Assembly: GCA_013397115.1 (NCBI GenBank)
Contig: VWZW01004611.1
Location: 1 to 64,000, forward strand
Direction: 5' to 3'
DNA from: Edolisoma coerulescens
Taxonomy: Eukaryota; Chordata; Aves; Passeriformes; Campephagidae
Length of the DNA stretch: 64,000 nucleotides
Part shown: positions 11,401-26,400 of the stretch, one piece after another
How the letters are laid out: each line of letters begins with the position of its first letter
Position numbering within the stretch: position 1 is the stretch's first letter
Position numbers and translations under genes: made by a program
The notes under the pieces: generated by a model
Seen by the model: only the letters and a program-made list of their open reading frames with translations
What the model was told of the DNA's origin: nothing
Databases searched by the model: none

Positions 11401-14400
11401 TAATCCAACAGCTACAGTCTGCCTGTGTAAGCTGGTCTTGAGTGCTTCCCAGCTGCAAAATGAGTTTTACAGTAGCTGACAGCAACTGTGCTGCAATGCA
11501 GCTCTGCCCTCCTGCACCAACTGAGCCCCAAGCCAATCTGCAAAACACTGCCTGCCAGGGACCAGAGGCAGCTCCAGAAGCAGCCAGAGGACCTGTACAG
11601 TCTGGATTCTCCACTGACAGTGACAGAAACTCCTCTGCCGCAATAGCAAAGGGACAGATACTTTCCCCTGACACCACGGAAGGCTGCTTCTCCTGCAGCT
11701 GCTCATGAGAAGCTCTAACCGAGTACAGGAGCATCTTGCTCCAGATATACAAAAGCAGAAGCTGAAAAGTTAGGCCCTACACATACATCCTGATTTAGCT
11801 GAGAAAAGTAAAATTAGAAAGGATTCTGTTCCTTGTTCCAAGGTTCTCTTTTCTTGAAACTTCTTACTAAATGGCAAACAGTAAAATGAAACATGGGTCT
11901 GTTTCTTATTAAATACTATTACAGACTTCCCAGGTAACATCAGTGGCTTTTAAAATGCATTTTAATCGCCTGAAATCTGATTGGAAATATTTAGAAAACT
12001 TACTTGAAAGTTGGTTCTGTCTGCGACCAGCCAAAGAGGGAGTGTGTGTTGTAATGGTCTCCAAGGTAAGTCTTGGAGTCAGGACACAGTGTCTTTTGTG
12101 CCAGGGAACGATCAGAGATGCCTGAGAATGACACAAAACACTGTAAAATCATATACATCACAGTTCAAATCTCTTCACATTTGTACACATTTACGGGTGA
12201 AAACACCAAAAGATTTGGGAAGAGGAAAAGCTGAAATGCTGGACCTGCAATGATTTGAGGTTAGCACTTAGCCACGAATATCTGCTTGCAGACAGCCACA
12301 TGTCCTTGGAGAGGAGGAGAGGACTGAGAAAACACTGATAATTAATTGCAAGTTCTATGTCAAATAATTCAAAACATCTGTGCAGATGTCATGTATTCAG
12401 TAAGTAATAGTCAGAAAGAAAATTGTGCTTTGCTGAATTAAGAATGCACCTACATATTATTTTACACAATGACAAATTTTAGTTAACAGCAAAAATGTTG
12501 CACAGATGCTGCCTGGTCTTTGATCCCGTATCAAGGAGATGCTGGCAAAGCCCATTTGGTGCAAAAAAATTTCCATCCTCTTCAGGTAACCACCATGAAA
12601 ATGCCACATGAAGTTCAGCAGGAATTGGGCAGGTCAGATGCTTATACATTATATTTATTTTTAGAGCTGGAGTTGCAAATATTATAAAATTCTCTCAAAA
12701 TAAAAAAGGAAGTAAATTCTCAAAAATTCTTTTTTTTCATGTTTGATGAGGTGCATGCACTATCATAAATGTTTCTCCATGAACAAGCAATCTCCCTGCC
12801 TAATCGCACTTCCTGTATGGTTGAAGTTCATTATCAAAATTTCTCTGTACCTGAAACCCCATTAGCCTCTCTGCTCTGCTGTGCCACTACAGATACAGAT
12901 CCTTGTGTCTGGATCTTTAGACTCAAAGCCCCCGGTGTGGGTGATGTACATCAGAAATAACTTAATTTATAAGCAATTTCCAAGTAACTTTGACTGATAT
13001 GTCTTTGAAGAAGACACTAAGTTTCTAAGGAAAGTCACACTTAATGTCCCAGTTGCTCTTGATTATTAGCCCCATAAATTTAAGGTGGGATAGGGGAGAA
13101 AATGCTACCACATGAATCATAGTTTCATGTTTCCTTCTTTTTCTGAGTATTTTGTATTCTGCCTCAGCAATACTGATTATTTTACAATTGCATATTAATC
13201 TTCAGTATAAAGTGTTTTATAGAAAATTGGTTTGAAGGACATCTGGTTTTAGAAGTTCAAACCATGGTTACATGTGGTTATAAAATTTAGATAAGAAGGT
13301 TGAAGGCTACATTGACAAAAAGCCTGAGGCTCTGAGACTGGGACTTGCACAGATGGAATCACCTAAGGCAATAGTGAGCTCCCAAAACTCTGCTAACCCC
13401 AGAAAGGTCCTAATGCCTTGTTGGACTAAACAGCTTAGGTCACATCTCGTACCTACACCAGTCAAGGGCTTGGACAGCTAAGAACATGCACCTATTCCAT
13501 AACGTGAAATAGAAAAGAAAGCCCTTAAACACTAGTTCAAACAGATTCCCTACATCTTGGAAAAAATGCCAAGGGCTCTTGGCTGCAGAAGGGAGACCAA
13601 TACCAGCGAGGTCTCTGGGAAGACCTTAGAGCAGCCTTCTGGTACCTAAAGGGGACCTACAATAAACCTGAAGAGGGACTTTTTAAAAGGGCATGGAGTG
13701 ATAGGACAGGGGGTAATGGTTTCAAGAGAGGAGGCTTATATCAGATCCAAGGAAGAAATTCTTTACTGTGAGGGTGGTGAAACACTGAAACAGGCTGCCC
13801 AGAGAAGTTGTAGATGCCCATCCCTGGAAGTGTTCAAGGCCAGGATGGAGAGGGTTTCAAGAAACCTGGTCTGGTGTCCCTGCCCATGGTAGGGGGGCTG
13901 GAACACGATGCTCTTGAAGGTCCCTTCCAACACAAACCATTCTATGACTGCACGATATCATTCTAATGCTGTGAGTCACAAGCAGAAATAGGGGCATATA
14001 TGCCTAAGTCAAGTCAGAGAAACCGGGCTCAAAACACACCTGTCCTCAGTATTCCCCAGTGTCCTTACATGTCACATAGGCCTCCAGGTCTGAGTGGCTT
14101 TCTAGTCTAGTCTGAGCCTTTCTAGTGGCTCACACTTCAGTGCTAATCTTAACAAAGCTCAGCTGCATGGCTCAGAAGCCATGGGTTCACTCTAAGTCCT
14201 TTATTTGTGATGTAAAGGGAGCTCTGCCATTTTGGCCATTTTACCCAGTGTCTCAAGTGGTATTTTTGCAGTTCTGAAAGCTGACAAAAAATGAAAGTAA
14301 TTTAAGGCAAAGGTGGAAATTCTCATCATTTCCTGAGCTTTCGTCAAGACTCACAGGGCCAGTATGCAGTGGTTACCCCACAAAGCAAGCAAACACCACA

Positions 14401-17400
14401 ATCATTAAAAGCTCTGCTTCTGCTTTCAAAAATTACAATCTCTTTATAATATTTTGTCATGCTTTTGTTATCTTTATGTTTCTCTTATATTCAAAGTTAA
14501 AAAAAAAAAAGAAGTGCTAATCAGCAAAGAAAATTTAGAATTCTCATGACAGTACAAAAGCCTGAAGGGAAAAAGGGGACTTTTCCAATACTCCACTGTC
14601 AATAACTCATTTATGTATCAACTTCCTGCTGCATATTAACATTGCTTAGGCAGCTGGGCTTTCCTGGGGAAATGTTGGATTATGTTTCCTGGATTAACTG
14701 CCAGGACCACTGGCAATAATCACAGGTACTCAAGGCTTCCTGGGGAAGAATGAACATATCATTAACTCAGCTACTGGAAGAGGTTTTCCCGTTTCTGTAA
14801 GTCTCCCATAGGCTTAGACATTTTAAAACTTATTTTTACCCCATTTCTAGTAACACAGTAGATTTTTTTTTCCTCAGAGAAAGGAAATATACTGAACTAA
14901 GGCACCAGGGAGATACCATCTCCCTTGTCATAGTTTGTGAGAAGGCAGAGACTGCCCATCTCTGAGACTATCAGTGGCAAGGCAGAAGGGTTACTCCTTC
15001 CATAAGTCTGTAGCTGAGTTCCAGTATATAGGTATCTTGCCCTTTTTCTGAGGTGGACCAGTTGCTCAGAGAATGGCAGGAAAGGTCATTTTTCTAGTCC
15101 TGTTACGAGGCAGACCCTTGGACAGAGGAAAGTGATTGTTTTTGATACTCCATCAAAGCTGAGCCACTGGAGTCTTGAACAAATATGTAACTGAACAAAC
15201 AGAACAGGCAGGGAAAGATGGAAAATATGAGAATGGATTTTTTTTTCCCCAAAACATAGACTATCCAGGTTTAAAACAAAACAAACAAGAAAACCAAAGA
15301 AATAAACAAAAAAAATATCGACAATTAAATTATACTATCATACTTACTAGGAGTGTAAGGAGGGTTATTGATTTCATTATCAGCACATCCAGGATACTGG
15401 CCTCTCATGAAATTGGATGGTTCGTTCATATCCTTTAAGAAAGAGAGTAAGACGTGAAAATCTTCGTTTTCTTTTTTTTAAAGCAGGGAGGGCAGATATA
15501 ACGAGACATACAATCCAGATCCCATCGTAGTCAAGGACATCCTTAAACTCCAGACACAACTGGGTCCACCACTCCACAGTCCTGGGGTTGGTGTAGTCAG
15601 GAAACACAGAATCTCCAGGAGGCCAGGCCTAGGGGTTACATTTGTAAATCCTAGTTATTTTCTCATTTCTGTTACACTGCTGCTTTATTGTTTTGAAGCA
15701 GCACTAGACCAAATGCATCACAAAATTAAAAACCCACCTGGCCGACAGCAGGAGTTACGCCATCAGAGTTGTTCACCCACACTCCCATTTCCTGGCCGAG
15801 TTCATAAGGTCTGTAAGTGCCTGGCTCCTCATCCTTGGTTATGAAAGGGTCCTGAAAACAGCAATCACACTTCCTTTATTGAAATCCCAGAGGTAACAAT
15901 TACTCTTCTATTTGTATTTTTAAAAAAATTTGGATTATGTTCTTAATGCTGATTGCAAAAATATTGGAAGAAAACAGCATTATAATTTAGTAAGTGTTGA
16001 GAGCACATGATAATTTAGAAAAAGTCCTTAAGGATATGTCATGAGCATTTCTTGTGTAAGGCAAGAGCAATGTGAAATTATTAGATACCCTCTTGTTTAT
16101 TTTTTATGAGACTTTCTACGTTCAAATTATTTTAGAGAGGCACTAGATTTTACTCTCCCCCCACCAAGGTCTTTGCTGTGGTTGGGTGCTACGCTGGGCT
16201 GAGCACCTCTGGGTTTCCTCCAAGGCAATCCTTATTCCAGCTGCCTCAGCATCAACAGCTCAATGCTGGAATAACTAAAACTTTTCAAGTTGGGCACATC
16301 CAACCTCAAGCAGGCCCTGTTAGCCCTCCATTCCAAACCAATGTTGGACGAGGGTATTTTATGCCAGTCTGATGCAGAGTAACCCAATTCACACCTGCCT
16401 GCAGGCATTACACCTCCATTGTCCCCAGGTACCAAGACCACAGAATTTCACACCCCCCAGGTTGTGCTTCCTGCCCCTTTTCACTGCTTGAAGTGGTCAC
16501 CACTTCCCACTGCTGCCAGTGATATTGACACCAACAACTTCTCTGGCTCAGGATGGCCATCAGTAGCCACCAAGCTCATCCAAAGCGAGCCTGATCAGCT
16601 CCTGGGGATGATAGAGGCCCACCCACCCTGCTGGAAAGTAATAAAATTAGGAATACTTCGAGATGCCAGTGAATGAAGAGATACTCTGCAACTCTGCTCA
16701 GCAGTCAGCTGCAACCAAAAGGAGGTAAGTACACTTTGCAATACATCCCTAACTGGAAGCAGCTATCTGCTTTGTGTTTTTTAGAACAGATAAAGATTGC
16801 AGCCATTTGAGAAGGGAATTCTTTACTTTTTCCTTAGAAAATCTTACTTCCTTGGGTTCTGCTTTAGGCAATACCTTTCAGTTATGAAACACAATGGAGA
16901 AAAACACCATTGAAACAATTCTTCCATTCAGTTATAGCTTGTGCAATAATTTAAGTGAACTTTAATCAAAATGTGAGAGAAGTCTAACTAACAAATGTCT
17001 TAAGAAGAAAAAAGTATCAGATTCCAAATGGTAAGTTGCTTTAAAGGCTTGTTTCAAATCTCATTTAAATACCTGAATTAATTGCCTGATTTACTTGCGA
17101 GCCCTCTGATAACTATAGCTCTGGTGAGGGAAGTGTATTCTTCCATGCCTCAACAACAAAAGCTACAGCTAAATCTCTACTTTAAGGGCGAAATTCTGTT
17201 TAACTATCTAGCTCTAGTGTCACCTCCATAAGGATTGTAAGTGTCCATTACATTTTTAACTTGTTCAATAGTCCAACTTCGCAAAAGACAAAACTGTCCA
17301 TCTGCAATAATTATCTTACAATTGTGGTGAAGATGTCTCTCAAGGGACTTGAAGGCTAGAAGAAGTCAGCTTAATTAGCTACTCCTAATCCAAACTTATG

Positions 17401-20400
17401 GTTTCCTTCAGCTGAAAGGTTATTCCAGTGCATAAATCTAATACATTATGCAGGTTTAGTATTGCCCTAAAGAGAGCAAAACTTCTCCATGCATGCAAGG
17501 GCTGTTTTTGGGGAAGGAGTTTCAAGCCTGTTAAATCTTGCCTAACTCATCTTTTTAGCATCTTGGGGAGGAAGTGCTGAGCATCCTGAACTCCAACTGA
17601 CTGCCTAAAGACTGGGGAGCACTCAGCATGTACCCAGACTGATGCACTTCCACCTATGGCCCCAAACATAGATTTTGATGCACATCCATAAAAACTCACC
17701 TCTGGAAATTTTAGGTCCTACAGCTCACAGAGCAGGACTTTAAAATAGTAAAGATATCAAGCAGTATTTTGAATCATGAGCATGTTGCTCTTGACTTTTA
17801 AGTATTTTGTCACTCATGTCATTCCTAGCTGTTTCTGGTTTTAGTATGATTTAATAGATGGTATACAAGGTCTTTCATTAAAGATCCTCTGTAGTAAAAA
17901 TGTTTATAATTTTTCAATGTAGTCATTGTTACTTTAGGACTTCTTTGCTTCTAAAGAATATATTTGTTCTGACACAGCTGAAACATGCACATTATTTAGT
18001 GCAAGAATGAGGACCAAGTGCTGACAGGCAAAGTCACAATTTCCCACAAATAGAGGTGGCCTCTGAAAGAGGTCAGGAGAGAGAAGTGCTGAAGGGCTGC
18101 ACTGAGAGGCTCCAGTAAGGGAGCCATGCTACTCTCAAGGTGACCACAGTCACGGAGGGCTCTCAGCATTGGGTGCAAGCATGGGGAGCAGACTTCCTGC
18201 TGGTGTGGCACCAGCCACCCCAGGGATGATGGCACAGCTGAGTTCAGGGTCCCATCCTCAGGCAGGTTATCAGTGTTAGTACTGCTGGCTGTCAGGATCT
18301 GCACTTTGCTTGTGACCAAAGTGCTCTGAGATGAGGTAGATGGAACCCATTCCCCAAATCCACTTACTAGAGGTTTTCCATGACAATAAGTGGCTGCAGT
18401 CAGAGCCCATTTCCTGAAATTATCATGAGGGAGGCAACAATTTGCTATATTTGGGGAACTCACCCATTACTGTCACTACCCAAAGGGAATCTAAGTAGAA
18501 AATTGTTCTTTCAGTGTCCAACTGGATTACACTTGCCTTGATTGCAGCTGGCTTGGCTTTGCTATCACTTGGGAATGAAACCCTTCGCACTGCTCCAGCT
18601 CCCAGCTCAACTTAGGGGAATGCTTTACATCACTAAAGAATGCTAACAGACAGATTTTGACAGAGATGTCAGCAATTGTAATAAATTAAAAATAGAAAAC
18701 TTCGGTACCAGTGCAACCTATACTTCACATTAACTTTTAAATAATGAAGGACAGACTGGCTCAGCTTTTGTTCTTTTTTCACAAGCTTGGCTAAAGAACT
18801 AGAGCAGAAGACAGTCTTTAGATACAGGTGAGAGGAAGGCTGAAAGAAAGGCTTCCTATCTGGATTCCCATTAGCTCATTGTATGAATTAAGAGTTGCAA
18901 TGTTCCTTGCATCTGTCTAACAGCTGAATTTAAATAGCAACACCTCCCTGCACTGCTGCAAAATGTGCCATCTGAGAATATGAAAGGGCTTTAAAAATGT
19001 TGTTGAAGTTAAACTCAAAAGTAAGAAGATAATGTAGCTCACCCACTAAACCATGACTGCTTGCCTGTAGCTTCATACCCAGCAGCAAGTGCAAAACAAC
19101 TGGAGACATCCCCCCCAAAAAAAGAGAAAAAGAGATCACTACCATGTATTTAATGAAAGGCAAGAGTGCACAGGAGGAGCTACCCCAAACTCCTGGTATT
19201 TTGTTCATATATTAATGTTTTGCAAACTACTTTGAGATAAACCAATAAATAGGCATGTGGTATTTAATGTTACAGCTCTCAGAGATTAGATAATTTCTAG
19301 AGCAGTATTGAGGACACAGAGAGCCTAAACTGCCTAACAGTTAGAAAGAGCAATCAGTCCTGACAGCCCATGTGCTCACTACTGCTTAGTTATTTACAAT
19401 AATGTATCCAGTTAATTTGAGTCTATTTTTGTCTTAAAGTTTATCTCCTTCAAAGTGACTTAGTAATCTGTTACTATTTAAAATCTGTGCCTTGAACCTT
19501 CACTGATGGAAACTGATTTCACTGCTGCACCCCAGAGCTTCTCAGCTGCAGAAGAAATGGAACCTTCAGGGGAAGGTATTTTTAGGGACAAATTGCTAGC
19601 AAGCAGCGTTCACTATAGAGACTGCTATTTCCATTATCAATATGTAACTGATCACTTGGGCTGCATGGTTTTGTTTGAGATTCCTAGTAAATGGAATTAT
19701 AGTACACCAAAGCAAAGATTAGGCAAATAATAAAAGGCACTTCTAAAGAAACTATCAGAAAATTCCCAATTAAAAAGAAAACACTGATATAGCTATCAGT
19801 GGTGCTGACTAGTCCATCATCCTCAGTCATATTCTAAACTTCACAACAAACTGTGAGGAAAAAATAAGGACAGGGAGGCACTTCTGTCTTAATCTATCTA
19901 TTTAACAAGATAATGTGATTTTTGGATGAGAAAGCTGCTGTAGTGCTTGCTTATCTTGACTCCAGATACACCAGCACAAGGGAAAGAGCAACTGTATCAC
20001 AATTCGGGACTCTGCTGTTCAATCTCTCTCTCCACAAGCCTTCGAGAGGACCCCCAGGACAAGAAGAGGAACGTAGCCCTTATTTTAAAAGGACTGGATC
20101 GACTTAGGGTCCAAACATTAGTGACCCGTCCATCACGACTCAGTCGCATTAACTGAATCCTGGTCTCCTTAGAAGCATGAGCCATCAATTTAATGTAGGT
20201 AAATGTGTTTGTCTTAGCCTAGCAAAAAAAGGCTGAGGCAGAATACACTTCTTTGAATCAGTGCATCAAGAAAGAAAATAGAAGAATGAGAGACTGGCAG
20301 TTGGAGGTAAGAACAGTAGTACCCAAATGGAAAATATAAACTGACTATTTAGGTAGAAAACAGATTACAAAACTATAGTTACAGCAGAAGTCCTCAGAGG

Positions 20401-23400
20401 AACTCTGTGGGATTGTCTCCTTCTCCTTACCCTGTGGCTGCAGGTCAGCTCAGCCTGAGCCATCCCTGATGCATCTGTTGAGCCTGTTCACAGCACCCAC
20501 CTGGGGAGGGACCCTGGCCCCAGCAGATGTCTGTGAGCTCAGGTCGCCTTGCAGACAGGCAGCTTTACCCTAATGTTTGCCTAAATCTGTCCTGCTGCAA
20601 TTTAAAATGCTTTTCTTATTATTCTGTCCCCGGCTGTTATGGAGAACAAATTGCAGCCTACTCTGGGGAGTGCACCCCTCCTAGTGATAAGCTGCTGGGG
20701 ATCCTGGAGAGCAGGATCTTGTGAATTTATCAATGTGTTTCATTGAATGTCTTAATTTATTTAAATATTTATTTAAATTTCACTTAAATTTGTCTCCAGT
20801 TTCCTTGCCACTACTGGTGCTCACTTAGCTATTATGATAGAGTCATTATGGCACAAGGACATGTATGGGGAAGTGCTGGAGATAAACAGCAGATTTTGTT
20901 GGAAAAATTTACTGGGGAAGATGGAAAACTCCAATTTTCACTTCTATCCAAATTAATTCATTTGGCCATATGTCAATGTTACTTAGGGGTTCAACATACA
21001 TTTTATACAAATTCACATGCAAGTAATCATCTCTTACATTAATTTAGATAAAAAGTAAGTACAAGGCAACATGAATTGTAGTTAGTAGTTTCCAGAGTGA
21101 TTAGAAAGAGATTTTTTCCACTATTCAGCTATTTTTGTGTGTGTATTAAATTCATTTGTTCATTTTCAGGGAAAGAATTGCATGAAAGCAATCCTATGTC
21201 AATTCAGAGGCAAAAGTTCTCATAACTGAGTGGGGAAAAAGTGACAGAGAATAAATGTTTTGGTATAGAGATGGTACTGGTATACAGAAATCAAATAAAG
21301 GCAACACTTTTAAAAACTAAATCTGTTTTGAGAAATTGTTCTTCAGCTCTTTTCAACAAACGAGAAATGGAAAATCTGCTACAATAGTATACATCTGTTA
21401 ACACCTAGTTACTGCTATGAAGACTATGCCGTGAATAGTTCTTATAAATGGAGAAATAATTAGCAACATCGTTAATTTACCAGAATCACAACATTGTGCT
21501 TTCCTTTCTTCTTCAGATCCTTCATGAACTCTGGCAGACCAGCAAAATTCACTTTATCATAGGTAAAGTCCAGGCGACGTTCCATGTAGTCAATATCAAA
21601 ATGCTGGACATCCTAGATATTTTTAAAGTAAAAAATTACATCAATACTTTGTCCAGCTCTGGAGTTCTCAGCACAGGGAAGACATGGATCTGTTGGAGCA
21701 AGTCTAGAGGAGGGCCACAAAAAATGATCAGAGGGCTGGAGCACCTCTGCTACAAGAACAGGCTGAGACAGATGGGGCTATTCCGCCGGGAGAAGAGAAG
21801 GCTCCGGGGAGAACTTATTGAAGCCTTTAAATACCTAAAAGGGGCGTATAAGAAAGTTGGGGTCAGGCTTTTTATGTAGGGTCTGTAGCAATAGGACAAG
21901 GGGTGATGGTTTTAAACTAAAGGAGGGTAGATTCAGACTAGATATAAGGAAGGAATTTTTTACCATGAGGTGGTTGCCCAGAGAGATGGTGAACACCCCA
22001 CCCCTAGAAACATTCAAGATTAAGCAGGATGGGACTCTGAGAAACATGATTTGGTTGAAGATATTCCTGCTCATTGCAGGGGGCTGGGACTAGATGGCCT
22101 TTAATGGTCTCTTCCAACTCAAACTATTCTATGATTCTATGACTGAAGTATTTGATACAGAAATCAGAATGTATGCAACTGTGCTTCTAAAACGCAACTA
22201 AAATATGTAATGAAACCTAAGAGACTGTAATTGTAATCCTAGCAGTGGCCTACAAGGAAATGTAGAAATCCTAGTTTAGCAACTATTTTGCAGTGATCTG
22301 CAACAGAACTACCATTATTTGTTTTTAAAATGCTAGCACCTCATACTGCTTAACAGCAAATCCACACCAGAATTGGCTGCTATGCAGCCACGAGCAGCAC
22401 TTAAACCTTGTGTTCAAAGCCCACTTTAAATGTTCTTTTAATCATTATGAAGATATTATCTGCAAACCCACTACATAAGATTATGGATGTCCTTTTATTC
22501 TAAATTCTCTTTGTAAGGTAATTATTTTAACTCTATTAGGATTTTATTCACCTCACTTCAGAGTGCAAGACTAGCACACACAGTGAAAAATCCATACTTA
22601 CATATGGGATGTCATAGTGCTCCATGCGGTCGACAGTTTCCTTCAAAACGTCCAGGCTGCCATAGCCCCAGCGGGAGAGCTGAAATCCCAGAGACCAGTA
22701 GGCTGGCATGTGTGGGCGTCCAATGGCCTGCAGCAGGAATGAGGAATACAAAAATGCAAGGGGTGAGAGGAAAAGAAGTTATTCTGAACACCAGGAGAGG
22801 CTTCCAGATCATTTAAGGCACAAAGACCAGGGCACAGGCATCACACCCCCGTTAAATACCCAGTTCTTTCTCCAAGTGGCTCTCGGCACAGCATGCTTGG
22901 TGCTTCTCCTGGTGGATCCTTGCTCTTCACAGAGGCTCCAACAACACCCACACTGAGCATCACTTCTAAGAACACCCCAGTAGAAGGCACAGTGTATAAA
23001 AGCCAGGCTAATGTTAAATGTGGTCTCAGCCTCTGCACAGCAGCATGGGCCCTCACTTACAGGGCGTACACCATCAGAAATCCAGCATGGATCCTCATGC
23101 CACCTGATCCACAACAAGTCCACAAACCCCTTGGTCAACAGAGGGCAAATCTCCAATGACACACAGCAACATAAGCTTTGCAAACTTCTCTTGCCACATC
23201 CAGCTGAACTAACTAATCAAGAGTCTGATGTTTATTTGAGCTCTCTGAAGTTTTAATCATATTTACACACCAACTTGATGAAATTCAGTTATTTATGGCT
23301 GACTGCTGTTATTGCTGGCCCACAGCCTTGTGTTGCCAGGCACTGACAACCCTCTTCAATGCCAGAGTTACTGTTTGGTCCTGAAATTCTCAACTGAAAT

Positions 23401-26400
23401 ACAAGGTAATGAGTTAAATATGATTTTATAAATATTTGATTTCCACTGTCTGAACGTAATCCATCTGTAAATGGCATGAGGAAACTCAATTGAGAGCACA
23501 GGGAAGCAAGGCATCCTGCTCTGCTTCCCCCAGTGAGAGCTGCTGTGGTAACCTGGGATGAGCAGCGGGAAATCACAATGTGTCTGTTCCACAAATAAGC
23601 TGAAATCTGGCTTTGCCTCATTAGTACACACTAGTGTTTTCTGGGGGACATCTCTTGAAATCCTAACTTCAATAAAGCCCAATGAAACTAACCTTTGATT
23701 TGTATTTCTAACACCTTTGCAGGCAACACATGAAAATCTAGTAGCTAGTAAGCACCCATGACTTCTTAATCAGCTGCAGCTATTGTCCCCCTCTGGCTAA
23801 ATAATCGTTCCTCCCTTATTTCCTTGTGGATCTCCATATTTAGGTAATTATGCTAAGAAGTGAAAAATAACAAAACTTGCACATTGGCAGCTAAACCTCA
23901 TCTACTTTTAAATAAATAAATCAAGGCCCTTCTGGCANTCAGACTAGATATAAGGAAGGAATTTTTTACCATGAGGTGGTTGCCCAGAGAGATGGTGAAC
24001 ACCCCACCCCTAGAAACATTCAAGATTAAGCAGGATGGGACTCTGAGAAACATGATTTGGTTGAAGATATTCCTGCTCATTGCAGGGGGCTGGGACTAGA
24101 TGGCCTTTAATGGTCTCTTCCAACTCAAACTATTCTATGATTCTATGACTGAAGTATTTGATACAGAAATCAGAATGTATGCAACTGTGCTTCTAAAACG
24201 CAACTAAAATATGTAATGAAACCTAAGAGACTGTAATTGTAATCCTAGCAGTGGCCTACAAGGAAATGTAGAAATCCTAGTTTAGCAACTATTTTGCAGT
24301 GATCTGCAACAGAACTACCATTATTTGTTTTTAAAATGCTAGCACCTCATACTGCTTAACAGCAAATCCACACCAGAATTGGCTGCTATGCAGCCACGAG
24401 CAGCACTTAAACCTTGTGTTCAAAGCCCACTTTAAATGTTCTTTTAATCATTATGAAGATATTATCTGCAAACCCACTACATAAGATTATGGATGTCCTT
24501 TTATTCTAAATTCTCTTTGTAAGGTAATTATTTTAACTCTATTAGGATTTTATTCACCTCACTTCAGAGTGCAAGACTAGCACACACAGTGAAAAATCCA
24601 TACTTACATATGGGATGTCATAGTGCTCCATGCGGTCGACAGTTTCCTTCAAAACGTCCAGGCTGCCATAGCCCCAGCGGGAGAGCTGAAATCCCAGAGA
24701 CCAGTAGGCTGGCATGTGTGGGCGTCCAATGGCCTGCAGCAGGAATGAGGAATACAAAAATGCAAGGGGTGAGAGGAAAAGAAGTTATTCTGAACACCAG
24801 GAGAGGCTTCCAGATCATTTAAGGCACAAAGACCAGGGCACAGGCATCACACCCCCGTTAAATACCCAGTTCTTTCTCCAAGTGGCTCTCGGCACAGCAT
24901 GCTTGGTGCTTCTCCTGGTGGATCCTTGCTCTTCACAGAGGCTCCAACAACACCCACACTGAGCATCACTTCTAAGAACACCCCAGTAGAAGGCACAGTG
25001 TATAAAAGCCAGGCTAATGTTAAATGTGGTCTCAGCCTCTGCACAGCAGCATGGGCCCTCACTTACAGGGCGTACACCATCAGAAATCCAGCATGGATCC
25101 TCATGCCACCTGATCCACAACAAGTCCACAAACCCCTTGGTCAACAGAGGGCAAATCTCCAATGACACACAGCAACATAAGCTTTGCAAACTTCTCTTGC
25201 CACATCCAGCTGAACTAACTAATCAAGAGTCTGATGTTTATTTGAGCTCTCTGAAGTTTTAATCATATTTACACACCAACTTGATGAAATTCAGTTATTT
25301 ATGGCTGACTGCTGTTATTGCTGGCCCACAGCCTTGTGTTGCCAGGCACTGACAACCCTCTTCAATGCCAGAGTTACTGTTTGGTCCTGAAATTCTCAAC
25401 TGAAATACAAGGTAATGAGTTAAATATGATTTTATAAATATTTGATTTCCACTGTCTGAACGTAATCCATCTGTAAATGGCATGAGGAAACTCAATTGAG
25501 AGCACAGGGAAGCAAGGCATCCTGCTCTGCTTCCCCCAGTGAGAGCTGCTGTGGTAACCTGGGATGAGCAGCGGGAAATCACAATGTGTCTGTTCCACAA
25601 ATAAGCTGAAATCTGGCTTTGCCTCATTAGTACACACTAGTGTTTTCTGGGGGACATCTCTTGAAATCCTAACTTCAATAAAGCCCAATGAAACTAACCT
25701 TTGATTTGTATTTCTAACACCTTTGCAGGCAACACATGAAAATCTAGTAGCTAGTAAGCACCCATGACTTCTTAATCAGCTGCAGCTATTGTCCCCCTCT
25801 GGCTAAATAATCGTTCCTCCCTTATTTCCTTGTGGATCTCCATATTTAGGTAATTATGCTAAGAAGTGAAAAATAACAAAACTTGCACATTGGCAGCTAA
25901 ACCTCATCTACTTTTAAATAAATAAATCAAGGCCCTTCTGGCATTCTGTATCTATTGCATTGCTAGGCTCTCTGGAGATGCACTGCATGAAGGCACACCT
26001 TCCTATGGGATTTTCTCCAGGAAGAGTCTGACCTGGGAAAGCAATGCTGAACTTGAAATTGCTCTAAAATACATCACAGAGGCTAGAGCATCAGTACACG
26101 GATGTACAAAGTGCATCAGACAGAAAACCACATGTGGGAGAGAGGGAGAGAAAAGCTGAGGATGTTTTAATGCCCCTGAGCTGGGGAACACACAGGGTAA
26201 ATTGCTTCCAAAGAAGAAAGGCTCAGGAACACACAGTCAAACCCAAGCACTAAGCATTACAAATTTGGCTACAGTGTGCTTGTGTGCTTTCACTTGTTGG
26301 GATGCTGCTGTTTCACCTAAGCAAAAACATGAGGAGGCCAGAACAACTGGTGAGGTTAAAGCTTTGGGTCTCTCCAGGAGGGACAGTCCGGCTGATCAGC

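Noticed and set aside
17996..18463. 155-codon minus-strand open frame in intron 9
   Set aside because: Exons 9 and 10 join perfectly without it and it resembles no known family.
22602..24733. True internal exon duplication creating a longer GH31 barrel
   Set aside because: The copies look identical including intron sequence, the N sits at the junction, and the family needs only one such exon; an assembly artefact is simpler.
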